A DNA stretch of 64,000 bases from Pterois miles (Eukaryota > Chordata > Actinopteri > Perciformes > Scorpaenidae), in the NCBI GenBank assembly GCA_947000775.1, contig CAMQGK010000011.1, positions 52,501-116,500 of the forward strand, in the 5' to 3' direction. Both the position numbers and the translations under genes were made by a program. Position 1 is the stretch's first letter; each line of letters begins with the position of its first letter. The notes beneath the pieces are model-generated. The model saw nothing but the letters and a program-made list of their open reading frames with translations. It made no database searches and had not been told where the DNA came from. This document shows, piece by piece, positions 1 to 12,208 of the stretch.

Positions 1-185
1 ATGCCTCCAGTACACACACACACACACTCACTTACACCCATTTGCACCGGGGGATCAGTAGGCCAGTGCAAAATTACCTGAACCCCAGAATACCCAACCC
101 CAACCCTAACCCAACCCTAACCCCTAACCCTAACCCTAACCCCTAACCCCAACCCCAACCCAACCCTAACCCCCTAACCCTAATA
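1..185. repeat. CA run and degenerate telomere-like CCCTAA repeats
   Basis: A short CA run (about 13-28) is followed from about 92 by imperfect CCCTAA/CCCCTAA/CCCAACC repeats. This is the vertebrate telomere unit in degenerate form, as found in subtelomeric or interstitial telomeric sequence. No gene is visible. Confidence 0.8.
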
Positions 186-697
186 AAAACCCTACAATCT
201 ATAAAATCTATAAAAACTATAAAATCTCTAAAGACCCTACAATCTCTAAAATCTCTAAAAACCCTAAAATCTCTAAAGACCCTACAATCTCTAAAATCTC
301 TAGAAACCCTAAAATCTCTAAAAACCCTAAAATCTCAAATCTATAAAAACCCTAAGATCTATAAAAACTATAAAAACTATAAAATATCTAAAGACCCTAC
401 AATCTCTAAAATCTCTACAAACCCTAAAATCTATAAAAACTCTAACATCTCTAAAAACCCTAAAAACCCTAAAATCTATAAAAACCCTAAAAACCATAAA
501 ATCTATAAAAACCATAAAATCTCTAAAAACCCTAAAATCTATAAAAACCCTAAAATCTATAAAAATAAAAAACTAAAATCTCTACAAACTCTAGAAACTA
601 AAAAAAACCCAAAAACCCTAAAAATCTCTAAAAACTCTAGAAACTAAAAAAATCCAAAAACCCTAAAAACCTCTAAAAACTCTAAAAACTAAAAATC
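186..697. repeat. AAATCTCTAAAAACCCT-type minisatellite
   Basis: Imperfect tandem units of about 15-18 bp built from AAATCTCTAAA and AACCCTAA blocks. It continues beyond the LINE at 3820, so the LINE was inserted into this array. The CCCTAAA core suggests derivation from telomere-like sequence, which is an inference. Open frames across it are repeat artefacts. Confidence 0.85.
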
Positions 698-765
698 ACT
701 TCATCCTCATCTTCAACCGCTTATCCGGGGTCGGGTCGCGGGGGCAACAGCTCCAGCAGGGGACC

Positions 766-2622
766 CTAAACTTCCCTTTCCCGGGCCACATTAACCAGCT
801 CTGACTGGGGGATCCCGAGGCGTTCCCAGGCCAGTGTGGAGATATAATCTCTCCATCTAGTCCTGGGTCGTCCCCGGGGTCTCCTCCCAGCTGGTCGTGC
901 CTGGAACACCTCCCTCGGGAGGCACCCAGGAGGCATCCTTACCAGATGCCCGAACCACCTCAACTGGCTCCTTTCAACGCAAAGGAGCAGCAGCTCTACT
1001 CCGAGTCCCTCACGGATGACTGAGCTTCTCACCTTATCTCTAAGGGAGATGCCAGCCACCCTCCTGAGAAAACCCATTTCGGCTGCTTGTACTCGTGATC
1101 TAGTTCTTTCGGTCATGACCCAGCCCTCATGACCATAGGTGAGAGTAGGAACGAAGACTGACCGGTAGATAGAGAGCTTTGCCTTCCGGCTCAACTCTCT
1201 CTTCGTCACAACGGTGCGGTACAGCGACTGCAATTCCGCCCCCGCTGCTCCGATTCTCCGGCCAATGTCACGTTCCATTGTTCCCTCACTCGTGAACAAG
1301 ACCCAGAGGTACTTGAACTCCTTCACTTGGGGTAAAGACTCATTCCCTACCTGGAGTAGACAATCCATCGGTTTCCTGCTGAGAACCATGGCCTCTGATT
1401 TTGAGATGCTGATCCTCATCCCAGCTGCTTCACACTCGGCTGCGAACCGACCCAGTGAGCGCTGGAGGTCGCAGACTGATGATGCCAGCAGAACCACATC
1501 ATCTGCAAAAAGCAGCGATGAGATCCTCAGCACACCGATCTGCAAACCCTCCTTCCCCCAACTACGCCTCGATATCCTGTCCATGAATATCACGAACAGG
1601 ATTGGAGACAAGGCGCAACCCTGGCGAAGGCCAACGCCCACCGGAAACGAGTCCGACTTACTGCCGAGAACCCGGACAGAGCTCTCTCTTTGGGAGTACA
1701 GGGATTGGATTGCCCTGAGAAGTGACCCCCTCACCCCATACTCCCGCAGCACCTCCCACAGTAAACCCCGGGGGACCCGATCGTACGCCGTCTCCAAGTC
1801 TACAAAACACATGTAGACTGGATGGGCATACTCCCAGGCCCCTTCAAGGATCCTTGTGAGAGTAAAGAGCTGGTCCATTGGTCCACGGCCAGGACGAAAT
1901 CCGCATTGTTCCTCTTCAATCTGAGGTTTGACTATCAGCTGGACCCTCCTATCCAGCACCCTAGAGTAGAATTTACTAGGGAGGCTGAGTAGTGTGATAC
2001 CTCTGTAATTAGCACACACTCTCTGGTCCCTCTTTTTGAACAGGGGAACCACCACCCCGGTCTGCCACTCTTTAGGCACTGTCCCCGACTTCCAAGCAAT
2101 GTTGAAGAGGCGTGTCATCCATGACAGCTCCTCCACACCCAGAGCCTTCAGCATTTCTGGGTGGATCTCCTCAATCCCCGGGGCCTTGCCACTGCAGAGC
2201 TGTTTAACTACCTCAGTGACTTCCCCTAGGGAAATTGACGACGATCCCCCATCAGCTTCCAGCTCTGCCTCTACAAGAGAGGGCGTATCAGTCGGGTTCA
2301 GGAGTTCCTCAAAGTGCTCCCTCCACCGCCCGGTAACCTCCTCAGTTGAGGTCAACAGCGTCCCATCCTTACTGTACACAGCTTGGATGGTTCCCCGTTT
2401 CCCCCTCCTGAGGTGCCGGACAGTTTTCCAGAAGCACCTTGGTGCCGACCGAAAGTCCTTCTCCATCGCTGCTCCGAACTCCTCCCACACCCGCTGCTTT
2501 GCCTCCTTTACGGCAGTGGCTGCCGCCCCACGGGCCCGTCGGGACCTTGCAACTGCCTCCGGAGTCCTCCGAGATAACATATCCCGGAAAGACTCCTTCA
2601 GTCGGACAGCTTCCCTGACCAC
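766..2622 (-). pseudogene. Rex3-like reverse transcriptase domain, 618-codon open frame
   Basis: The frame encodes the linker and RT of the LINE at 698-3819. RT landmarks in order are [43 protein letters not shown] and the catalytic LLFADDVVLLAS box with its two aspartates. A C-terminal thumb/linker segment with GRRPRGRPRTRW follows. It stops at a TAG in VAREREV, some 15-20 codons before the expected end of the family. The frame is open over the whole RT but is separated from its endonuclease by frame breaks, so it is called a pseudogene. It acts, when intact, in target-primed reverse transcription in the nucleus. Confidence 0.85.
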
Positions 2623-2701
2623 CGGTGTCCACCACGGTGTTCAAGGGTTACCGCCCCTTGAGGCACCTAAGACCCGCAGGCCACAGCTCACCGCCGCAGC
2701 T

Positions 2702-3743
2702 TCAGCAATGGAAGCTTTGAACATCGCCCACAGGTTCAATGCTCCCAGCCTCCACAGGTATGCTAGAAAAGCTCCGCCGGAGGTGTGAGTTGAAGATCTC
2801 TCGGATGGGGGCCTCCTCCAGACGTTCCCAGTTCACCCGCACTCCACGTTTGGGTTTACCAGGTCTACCCAGAGTCTTCCCCCACCCTCTGATCCAACTC
2901 ACCACCAGATGGTGATCAGTTGACAGCTCTGCCCCTCTCTTTACCCGAGTGTCCAAAACATGCGGCCTCAGATCGGATGATACGATCATAAAATCGATCA
3001 TCGCTCTTCGGCCCAGTGTGCTCTGGTACCAAGTACACTTATGAGCATCCTTGTGTTCGAACATGGTATTTCTTATGGATAATCCATGACTAGCACAGAA
3101 GTCCAATAACAAATGACCGCTCGGGTTCAGATCAGGTAGGCCATTCCACCCAATCACGCCTCTCCAGGTACCTCCATCGTTGCCCACGTGTGCGTTAAAG
3201 TCCTCCAACAGAACAATGGAGTCCCCTACTGGGGCCCCATACAGGACTCCATTCAGGGTCTCCAAGAAGGTCGAATACTCTGAACTGCTGTTTGGCGCAT
3301 ATGCACAGACAACAGAGTTTTCCCCCCACAACCCGAAGGCGCAGGGAGGTGACCCTCTCGTTCACCAGGGTAAACCCCAACGTAGCAGCACTCAACCGGG
3401 GATTTGTGAGTATCCCCACACCCGCTTGGCGCCTCACACCTTGGGCAACTCCAGAGAAGAATAGAGTCCAGCCCCTGTCCAGGAGAACGGTTCCAGAGCC
3501 GAGGCTGTGCGTAGAGGTAAGCCCCACCAGATCTAACTGATAGCACTCCACCTCCCGCACAAGCTCCGGCTCTTTCCCCCACAGAGAGGTGACGTTCCAC
3601 GTCCCCAGAGCCAGCCTCTGCCGCCCAGGTGTGGTCCGTCGAGGTCCCCGGCTTTCACTGCCACCCATATGGCAGCGCACCCGACCCCATCGGTTCCTCC
3701 TGCGGGTGGTGGGCCCACAGGATGGAGAGGAGGGGGTCTCCAC
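2702..3743 (-). pseudogene. Rex3-like apurinic/apyrimidinic-type endonuclease, frameshifted
   Basis: Two overlapping minus-strand frames (3743-3195 and 3331-2702) together cover an APE-type endonuclease. The first has [20 protein letters not shown], the N-terminal part of the fold, and the second has [34 protein letters not shown] and [11 protein letters not shown] frameshift near 3320 separates them. The usual GDFNAH motif reads EDFNAH here, a change next to catalytic residues. A second break separates this region from the RT frame. Motif assignment follows the RTE/APE endonuclease family. Confidence 0.8.
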
Positions 3744-3819
3744 ATGGCTTTTTCGGGCTGAGCCCAGCCGGGCTCCGTGGCAAGCCCGGCCACCAGGCGC
3801 TCGCTCACGGGCCGTCCAT

Positions 3820-4225
3820 CTAAAAATCTCTAAAAACTAAAACATTCTAAAAACTCAAAAAAAAACTAAAAATCTCTAAAACCCTAAAATCTCTAAAAAC
3901 TGTAAAAACTATAAAAACCCTAAAATCTCTAAAAACTCCATACACTAAAAATCTCTAAAAACTCTAAAAACTAAAAACTCTAAAGAAAACCCTCTAAACC
4001 CTAACCCTCTAAACCCTAAACCCTAACCCTCTAAACCCTAGCCCTAAACCCCTAACCCCAACCCCTTAACACCCTAAGCCTAACACCCTAACCCAACCCT
4101 ACCACCCTAACCCAATCCTACCACCGTAACCCAACCCTACCACCCTAACCCAACCCTACCATCCTAACCCCTAACAACCCTAACCCCAAACAACCCTAAA
4201 ACCCTCGCCCCCTAACACCCTAACC
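3820..4225. repeat. Minisatellite continuing into CCCTAA/CCCTACCA telomere-like repeats
   Basis: AAATCTCTAAAAACT units (3820-3985) continue the array at 186-697. They then grade into CCCTAA, CTCTAAACCCTAA and ACCCTACCACCCTAACCC variants up to the 5' end of the next LINE. Confidence 0.85.
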
Positions 4226-7200
4226 TTGTGCTTTTTTCTTCAACATGGCGCCGCGTGAGTGGCCGCCTGTTACAGCAGCTCTTACTCATTCTAGAGCTTT
4301 TCTCTTTAAAAACTTTTTCATCTTTTCTTTCAAGAGTCAGAACTATGTCCTTTAATTCTACTGTTTTTTCTGGCATTATGGAGACCAAAACAGCAGTTTT
4401 GGTCGTAACTTTTCATCACTCTTCACGGTGTTTACGACCGTGTGCGGGGACCCCAAGAGCAGACCCATTGTTTACACCAGGGATCAGCTGTTGGAGCTCC
4501 GCAACACAGCGCTGCCCCCCCCCCCCCCCCCCCCAGGAGAGACCCGTTGTTCCCTCAGTTCCCCCGGAGATAAAGAGGAGAAGAAGGGGATGCCGGGCTG
4601 GAGCTCAGCGTCGCGCACAGAGGATGAAATACAAACCAGTCCTACCGTCTGTTTTGATGGGGAATGTGAGATCTCTCCCCAACAAGATGGACGAGCTGGC
4701 GGCGCTGACCCGACATCAGCAGGAGTACCGGGAGTGCAGCGTGATGGTGTTCACAGAGACGTGGCTGACGGCTGCGACCACGGACACGGTGACGGAGCTG
4801 GACGGGTTTAAGTTGGTGCGGGCGGACAGGACGAGAGAAAGCGGTAAGAGGAAAGGAGGAGGACTGGCGGTGTTTGTGAATGATAGATGGTGTAACCCTG
4901 GTCACATCACTGTTAAAGAGCAACACTGCAGCAGAGACATCGAGCTGGTGGCCGTTAGTATGAGGCCGTATTATTTGCCGCGGGAATTTACACGTTATTA
5001 TGATGGCTGTGTATGTTCCCCCCTCTGCTAACGGTGACACAGCTTGTGATGTCGTCTATTCAGTCACTAGCAGGCTGCAGACACAGCACCCTCAGGTCTT
5101 CCTCCTGGTCTCTGGAGACTTTAATCATGTCTCTCTGTCCTCCACTCTACCAACTTTCACCCAGTATGTGTCATGCTGCACACGGGGCAGTAAAATACTG
5201 GACTTATTGTATGCCAACTGCAAGGGGAAGATCAGACCACAACCTGGTTCATCTCCAGCCTGTGTACAGACCCCTGGTACACAGAGAACCAGCCGTCTCC
5301 GCACAGTGAGGACATGGTCCAAAGAAGCTGAGGAAGCTCTGCAGGACTGTTTCAGCACAACAGTGTGGGAGGAACTCTGGGACTCTCATGGGGATGATAT
5401 AGATGGATTGACGGGCTGCATCACGGACCACATAAACTTCTGTGTGGAAAACACCGTACCAACCAGGACGATAAGGTGTTTTTCCAACAACAAGCCGTGG
5501 ATTAATCCTGATATAAAGGCCCTCCTTAAGGAGAAGAAGAGGGCCTTTAAATCAGGAAACAAGGAGGAGCTGAAGGCTGTTCAGAGGGAGCTAAGGAGGA
5601 AAATCAGGGAGGGGAAGAACAGATACAGGAGGAAGATGGAGGAACAGCTGCAGCAGAACAACATCAGTGGAGTCTGGAAAGGCCTAAAAACCATCTCAGG
5701 CCACAAGAAGCCAGACTCCAAGGCTGTGGGAGACCTAAAGTGGGTGAATGATCTGAACTATTACTTTAACAGGTTCAATGAGTCACCTGCCCCTCCCCCG
5801 GCCCAGTCCACCCTGCTGCAACCCCCTTCATCTGCCACTTCAAGACACTGCCCCCCCCCCCCTCCTCCTCCACCTTCAGCTCAACAAAAGCCCCCCCACT
5901 GACATCAACACCTCCATCGACACCTACGGCTTCAGCTCTACCCCCAGCAGATCCGTCCCATAGTCAACCCCCCTCTGCTCCACTACTCAGCTCTGCCCCC
6001 CCACCATCCCCCTCCACTGCCTCTGACACACAGCCCCCCTGCCCCAGTTTGTCCTTCACAACCCTCCAGGTGAAGAACCAGTTCAAGAGGATGAATGTAA
6101 GGAAGGCTATGGGTCCAGATGGCATCAGCTCCAGGCTTCTGAAGTCCTGCACAGACCAGCTGTGTGGGACTTTTGGCACATCTATTCAACCTGAGCCTGA
6201 AGCTGAGGAAGGTACCACAACTATGGAAGACATCCTGTGTGGTAACTGTGCCCAAGACCCCACACCCCAAGGACCCCAGCAGCTTCAGGCCGGTGGCATT
6301 AACATCCCACCTGATGAAGGCCCTGGAGCGCCTGGTCCTTCAGTACCTCCGCCCTGTGGTGAGTCCATCCATGGACCCACCACAGTTTGCCTATCAACCT
6401 GGCATTGGGGTGGACGATGCCGTCGGTTGGACCGAGCTCTGTCTCGCCTGGAGAAGCCTGGGAGCACTGTGAGGATCATGTTCTTTGATTTCTCCAGTGC
6501 TTTCAACACCATCCAGCCGACACTTCTGAGGGACAAACTGGAGACTGCAGGGGTAGATCACCATCTTACATCCTGGGTACTGGACTACCTCACAAACCGC
6601 CCACAGTATGTGAGGACACAGGACTTCAGCTCTGACACGGTGGTCTGCAGTGTGGGGGCCCCGCAGGGAACGGTTCTGGCTCTGTTCCTCTTCACGCTCT
6701 ACACTGCAGACTTCTCTTACAATTCACCAACCTGTCACCTGCAGAAGTTCTCTGACGACTCTGCTATCGTCGGCCTCGTCACTGATGGGGACGATGGGGA
6801 GTACAGAGAACTTTCCCAGGACTTCGTGGACTGGTGCCTGCAGAACCACCTCCAGATCAACGCGGGGAAAACTAAAGAGCTGGTGGTGGATTTCCGCAGG
6901 CAAACTCATCCCCCTCCAACACCGGTGAACATCCAGGGATCAGACATTGAGATGGTGACATCTTATAAATACCTGGGTGTTCACCTGAACAATAAACTGG
7001 AGTGGATTACAAACTCCTCTGCCCTCCATAAAAAAGGCCAGAGCAGACTGTATCTGCTCAGGAGACTGAGGTCTTTTGCAGTGCAGGGGACACTACTGAA
7101 AACATTTTATGACACCGTGGTGGCATCAGCCATATTTTATGGAGTGGTTTGCTGGGGCCGCAGCCTCACAGCTGCAGACAGGAAGAGGCTGGATAAGAAG

Positions 7201-7752
7201 AAGATTATCAAAAGGGCCAGCTCTGTCCTGGGATGCTCTCTGGACACAGTGCAGGTGGTGGGAGAGAGGAGGACGATGGCTAAGCTGTCATCCATGATGG
7301 AGAAGGACTCCCACCCCATGAGAGACACCATCAGAGCTCTGGAGAGCTCCTTCAGTGACAGGCTGCTACACCCTAAGTGTAAGAAGGAGCGTTACAGAAG
7401 GTCCTTTCTGCCTGCAGCTGTTAAACTCCACAACCAGCACTGCTCCCAGTAAACCACATACACAGTCACATCCACAACAAACTCACCGGACATAAGTGCA
7501 ATAAGAACTCATGCAATTATATCATCTGTCAAATCATAGTAACTGGACAATTATTTATTGATATAATGGACATATTTCTGGCTTTACTTTTATACTTTTC
7601 TATTGCGTATATACTAATTTATTTTATTTGTATTAATACTGTTTTTAAATCTATGCTTCTTGTCTTTTATTGCACTATCCACTTGCTGCTGTAATGTGTG
7701 AATTTCCCCACTGTGGGACTAATAAAGGAATATCTTATCTTATCTTATCTTA
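4226..7752 (+). mobile_element. LINE copy A, CR1/L2/Rex1-type
   Basis: It starts with a GC-rich 5' leader (AACATGGCGCCGCGTGAG near 4243) and ends with AATAAAGGAATATC and TTATC repeats (7728-7752). A 5-bp target duplication TAACC is visible at 4221-4225 and 7751-7755. The body encodes an APE endonuclease, a proline-rich linker and RT. The 3' end with short tandem repeats and no poly(A) matches fish Rex1/L2-type elements. The family name is inferred from motifs and not from a library search. Confidence 0.85.
4228..7452 (+). pseudogene. LINE A endonuclease-reverse transcriptase, broken into three frames
   Basis: The N-terminal frame (4228-5031) has a basic segment followed by MGNVRSLPNKMDELAAL and FTETWL. 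The middle frame (5000-5902) has the endonuclease SGDFNHV motif, then the linker. The RT frame (6049-7452) has [37 protein letters not shown] and the catalytic box KFSDDSAIV, with FSDD in place of the common FADD. Lesions seen: a 32-nt deletion in the endonuclease near 5224, a 1-nt loss near 5298, a +1 shift near 6174, and a net -7 near 6421 that restores the frame. Copy C shares the 32-nt deletion and the +1 shift. Confidence 0.85.
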
Positions 7753-8129
7753 ACCCTCAGCCTTAAAGAAAATATATATCACTGCATGACCCTGTAAGAT
7801 GGCAATCATCTCATCTGTAGGTCCATAGCTGCACTGTGGAAAACGGCACAAGCAAAAAATTATAACCCACAAAGATTATCTCAGAAAAAACAATGTGCAA
7901 ATCATAAGTTTATGAAAGAGGAAAAAATATATAGAATTGTCCAGATACATGTATTTTCACATTCACCATCAACAATCACAAATCGAAATCACACAGGACC
8001 GAGCTGGATAATAGATCTAAACATCAACATCAAGACCAACTCAACATCTAGTAGTTAATAATCAAAAGCATGATTATTTAAAGGAACGTAATTAAGTAAA
8101 CGCTGTGGGTTATTTGTAAAAGGCAAACA
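7753..8129. other. AT-rich unique sequence
   Basis: No coding region, repeat family or RNA gene recognised. Confidence 0.6.
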
Positions 8130-8610
8130 AAAAATATGTCAAAAAAGCCATGGTATACTATATCAAAAAATGTCACTGTATACTACGTCGGAAAACCCTC
8201 ACACTACACTATGTCGGGAAAAACAAGTGTATTATGTCGTAAAAAATAATGGTATAGTATGCTGAAAAAAGACAGTATACTATATCGAAACAAGTTCTAA
8301 TTTAGGATGTAGAAAACAAGTCATAGCATACTATGTCAAAAAAATGTCAGTATATTATGTCAACAAAAGTCATAGCATGGTATGTTGAAAAGCAGTCATA
8401 GTATAGTATGTCGAAAGAAGTCACACTATAGTATGTCGGGGAAAAAGTCACAGTATAGCATGTCAAAAAAGTCATGGTATAGTGCGTTGAAAAAAAGTCA
8501 TCGTATACTATATGTGTTTGGAAAAAAAAATCCCAGCATACTATGTCAAAAAATGTCAGTGTACTATCTCAAAAGAAGTTACAGTATAGTATGTTGAAAA
8601 AAAGTCATAG
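8130..8610. repeat. 25-bp minisatellite (AAGTCATAGTATACTATGTCAAAA-type)
   Basis: Imperfect 24-27-bp units around a palindromic ATAGTATACTAT core with A-rich spacers. The array resumes at 12498 after a two-layer LINE insertion and recurs at 19447. Confidence 0.85.
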
Positions 8611-8729
8611 TAAGATAAGATAAGATAAGATATTCCTTTATTGGTCACACAGTGGGGAAATTCACACATTACAGCAGCAAAGTGGATAGTGCAATAAAGA
8701 CAAGAAGCAATGATTTAAAAACGGTATTA
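8611..8729 (-). mobile_element. 3' end of older minus-strand LINE (host of copy B), distal part
   Basis: On the minus strand this reads as the last part of the copy A/B/C 3' UTR: TTTATTGCACTATCCACTT, AATTTCCCCACTGTG, AATAAAGGAATATC and TTATC repeats. It stops at GGTATTA (8729). The rest of the same 3' UTR resumes on the far side of copy B at 12209, so copy B interrupts it. Confidence 0.8.
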
Positions 8730-11700
8730 TTCTACTGCGTGGAAATATTACCAACATGGCGCTGCGTGAGTGGCCGCCTGTTACAGCAGCTCTCGCTCAT
8801 TCTAGAGCTTTTCTCTTCAAAAACTTTTTAATCTTTTCTTTCATTTGCCAGTATTAAGTCCTCTAATTCAACAGTCTTTCCGGAATTATGGAGACCAAAG
8901 CAGCAGCTTTGGTCGTAATTTTTCTGCTACTTTCACAATGTTTGCGTCCGTGTGCGGGGACCCGACGAGCAGACCCATTGTTTACACCAGGGATCAGCTG
9001 TTGGCGCTCCGCGACACAGCGACCCTGCACCCAGAGGAAAGACCCGCTGTTCCCTCGGTCCCCCCGGAGATAAAGAGGAGAAGAAGAGGATATCGGGCTG
9101 GAGCTCAGCGTCGCGCACGGAGGATGAAATACAAACCACTCCTCCCGTCTGTTTTGATGGGGAATGTGCGATCTCTCCCCAACAAGATGGACGAGCTGGC
9201 GGCGCTGACCCGACATCAGAGGGAGTACCGGGAGTGCAGCGTGATGGTGTTCACCGAGACGTGGCTGACGGCGGCAACCACGGACATGGTGACGGAGCTG
9301 GACGGGTTTAAGTTGGTGCGGGCGGACAGGACGAGAGACAGCGGTAAGAGGAAGGGAGGAGGACTGGCGGTGTTTGTGAATGATAGATGGTGTAACCCTG
9401 GTCACATCACTGTTAAAGACCAACACTGCAGCAGGGACATCGAGCTGCTCGCTCTTAGCATGAGGCCGTAATATTTACCGAGGGAATTTACACATGTTAT
9501 TATGATGGCTGTGTATGTTCCCCCCTCTGCTAACGGTGACACAGCGTGTGATGTCCTCTATTCAGTCATTAGCAGGCTGCAGACACAGCACCCTCAGGCC
9601 CTCCTCCTGGTCTCTGGAGACTTTAATCATGTCTCTCTGTCCTCCACTCTACCAACTTTCACCCAGTATGTTTCATGCTGCACACGGGGCAGTAAAATCC
9701 TGGACTTATTGTATGCCAACTGCAAGGAGGCATACACATCATCCCCCCTCCCCCCCCTGGGAAGATCAGACCACAACCTGGTTCATCTCCAGCCTGTGTA
9801 CAGACCCCTGGTACACAGAGAACCAGCCGTCTCCCGCACAGTGAGGACATGGTCCAAGGAAGCTGAGGAAGCTCTGCAGGACTGTTTCAGCACAACAGTG
9901 TGGGAGGAACTCTGGTACTCTCATGGGGAGGACATAGACGGACTGACGGGCTGCTTAACGGACTACATAAACTTCTGTGTGGAAAACACCGTACCAACCA
10001 GGACGGTAAGGTGTTTTTCCAACAACAAACCGTGGATTAATCCTGATATAAAGGCCCTCCTTAAGGAGAAGAAGAGGGCCTTTAAATCAGGAAACAAGGA
10101 GGAGCTGAAGGCTGTTCAGAGGGAGCTAAGGAGGAAAATCAGGGAGGGGAAGAACAGCTACAGGAGGAAGATGGAGGAACAGCTGCAGCAGAACAACATC
10201 AGTGGAGTCTGGAAAGGCCTAAAAACCATCTCAGGCCACAAGAAACCAGACTCCAAGGCTGTGGGAAACCTAAAGTGGGTGAATGATTTGAACCATTACT
10301 TTAACAGGTTCAATGAGTCATCCACCCCTCCCCCGGCCCAGTCCACCCTGCTGCTGCAACCCCCTCCATCTACCACTTCAAGACAGTGCCCCCCCTCCTC
10401 CTCCTCCTTCACCACCTTCAGCACAACAACAGCCCCCCCACTGACATCGACACCTACAGCTCTACCTATGGCTCCAGCAGACCCGTCACACAGACAACCC
10501 CCCTCTGCCCCACTACCCAACTCTACCCCCCCACCACCCTCCACTGCCTCTGACAGACAGCCCCCCTGCTCCAGTTTGTCCTTCACAACACTTCAGGTGA
10601 AGAACCAGTTCAAGAAGATGAACGTGAGGAAGGCTACGGGTCCAGATGGCATCAGCTCCAGGCTCCTGAAGTCCTGCGCAGACCAGCTGTGTGGGACTTT
10701 TGGACGTCTATTCAACCTGAGCCTGAAGCTGAGGAAGGTACCACAACTGTGGAAGACATCCTGCGTGGTAACTGTGCCCAAGACCCCACACCCCAAGGAC
10801 CCCAGCAGCTTCAGGCTGGTGGCATTAACATCCCACCTGATGAAGGCCCTGGAGCGCCTGGTCCTCCAACATCTCCGCCCTGTGGTGAGTCCATCCATGG
10901 ACCCACTACAGTTTGCCTATCAACCTGGCATTGGGGTGGACGATGCCGTCATCTTCCTGTTGGACCGAGCTCTGTCTCACCTGGAGAAACCTGGGAACAC
11001 TGTGAGGATCATGTTCTTTGATTTCTCCAGTGCATTCAACACCATCCAGCCGACACTTCTGAGGGACAAACTGGAGACTGCAGGGGTAGATCAACATCTA
11101 ACATCCTGGGTACTGGACTACCTCACAAACCGCCCACAGTTTGTGAGGACACAGGACTTCATTTCAGACACGGTGGTCTGCAGTGTGGGGGCCCCGCAGG
11201 GAACAGTTCTGGCTCCGTTCCTCTTCACGCTCTAAACTGCAGACTTCACTTACAACTCACCAACCTGTCACCTGCAGAAGTTCTCTGACGACTCTGCTAT
11301 CGTCGGCCTCGTCACTGATGGGGACGATGGGGAGTACAGAGAACTTTCCCAGGACTTCGTGGACTGGTGCCTGCGGAACCACCTCCAGATCAACGTGGGG
11401 AAAACTAAAGAGCTGGTGGTGGATTTCCGCAGGCAAACTCATCCCCCTCCAACACCGGTGAACATCCAGGGATCAGACATTGAGATAGTGACATCTTATA
11501 AATACCTGGGTGTTCACCTGAACAATAAACTGGACTGGAAAACAAACTCCTCTGCACTCCATAAAAAAGGCCAGAGCAGGCTGTATCTGCTCAGGAGACT
11601 GAGGTCTTTTGGAGTGCAGGGGACACTATTGAAAACATTTTATGACACTGTTGTGGCATCAGCCATATTTTATGGAGTGGTTTGCTGGGGCAGCACCATC

Positions 11701-12208
11701 ACAGCTGCAGACAGGAAGAGGCTGGATAAGATTATAAAAAGGGCCAGCTCTGTCCTGGGATGCTCTCTGGACTCAGTGCAGGTGGTGGGAGAGAGGAGGA
11801 TGATGGCTAAGCTGTCATCCATGACGGAGAAGGACTCCCACCCCATGAGAGACACCATCAGAGCTCTGGAGAGCTCCTTCAGTGACAGGCTGCTACACCC
11901 TAAGTGTACGAAGGAGCGTTACAGAAGGTCCTTCCTGCCTGCAGCTGTTAGACTCCACAACCAGCACTGCTCCCAGTAAACCACAATCACAGTCACATTC
12001 ACAACAAACTCACCGGAAACACAAGTGCAATAAGGACTTTATGTACAATCATATCATTGATATGATGGACACATTTTTTTCTGGCTTTACTCTTTTCTAT
12101 TTTCTATTATGTATATACTAATTTATTTTATTTGTATTTTGCTGCTGTAATGTGTAAATTTCCCCACTGTGGGACTAATAAAGGAATATCTTATCTTATC
12201 TTATCTTA
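8730..12208 (+). mobile_element. LINE copy B, most intact copy, inserted in an older copy
   Basis: It has the same structure as copy A: 5' leader with AACATGGCGCTGCGTGAG (8753-8770), endonuclease, linker, RT and TTATC tail ending about 12208. Removing 8730-12208 rejoins GGTATTA to ATACAATAAAAT, which matches the uninterrupted 3' UTR of the family (GTATTAATACAAATAAAAT, reverse strand). The insertion therefore occurred in the 3' UTR of an oppositely oriented relative. Confidence 0.85.
8938..11979 (+). pseudogene. LINE B endonuclease-reverse transcriptase, one frame with two nonsense codons
   Basis: From ATG 8938 to the stop at 11979 a single frame of about 1,014 codons is broken only by TAA at 9469-9471 (after LSMRP, TAT to TAA) and TAA at 11233-11235 (in LFTL, TAC to TAA). 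Domains in order: an N-terminal basic region with KRRRRGYRAGAQRRARR; APE endonuclease with MGNVRSLPNKMDELAAL, SGDFNHV and GRSDHNLVHL; a proline/serine-rich linker (about 10320-10570); RT with [35 protein letters not shown] and KFSDDSAIV; and a C-terminal region ending LHNQHCSQ. The stretch EAYTSSPLPPLG, lost from copies A and C, is present. Confidence 0.88.

Larger units (their letters stand above)
698..3819 (-). mobile_element. RTE/Rex3-like non-LTR retrotransposon, near full length, defective
   Basis: On the minus strand the element runs from an endonuclease region (about 3743-2702) into a reverse transcriptase region (2622-766) and ends with a GGATAAGCGGTTGAAGATGAGGATG-like 3' end (about 735-698). 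A short 3' UTR with GATG-like tail units is typical of fish Rex3 (RTE clade). A candidate 9-bp target duplication CTAAAAATC lies at 689-697 and 3820-3828, but it is weak evidence inside this minisatellite. The endonuclease frame is broken and the RT frame ends early, so the copy cannot act alone. Confidence 0.85.

Noticed and set aside
327..515. VFIDFRVFR-type open frame
   Set aside because: A reading of the AAATCTCTAAAAACCCT minisatellite.
1214..2788. Plus-strand open frames of 200-250 codons opposite the Rex3-like RT
   Set aside because: Antisense shadows of the RT and linker; no domain seen and the minus strand carries all RT motifs.
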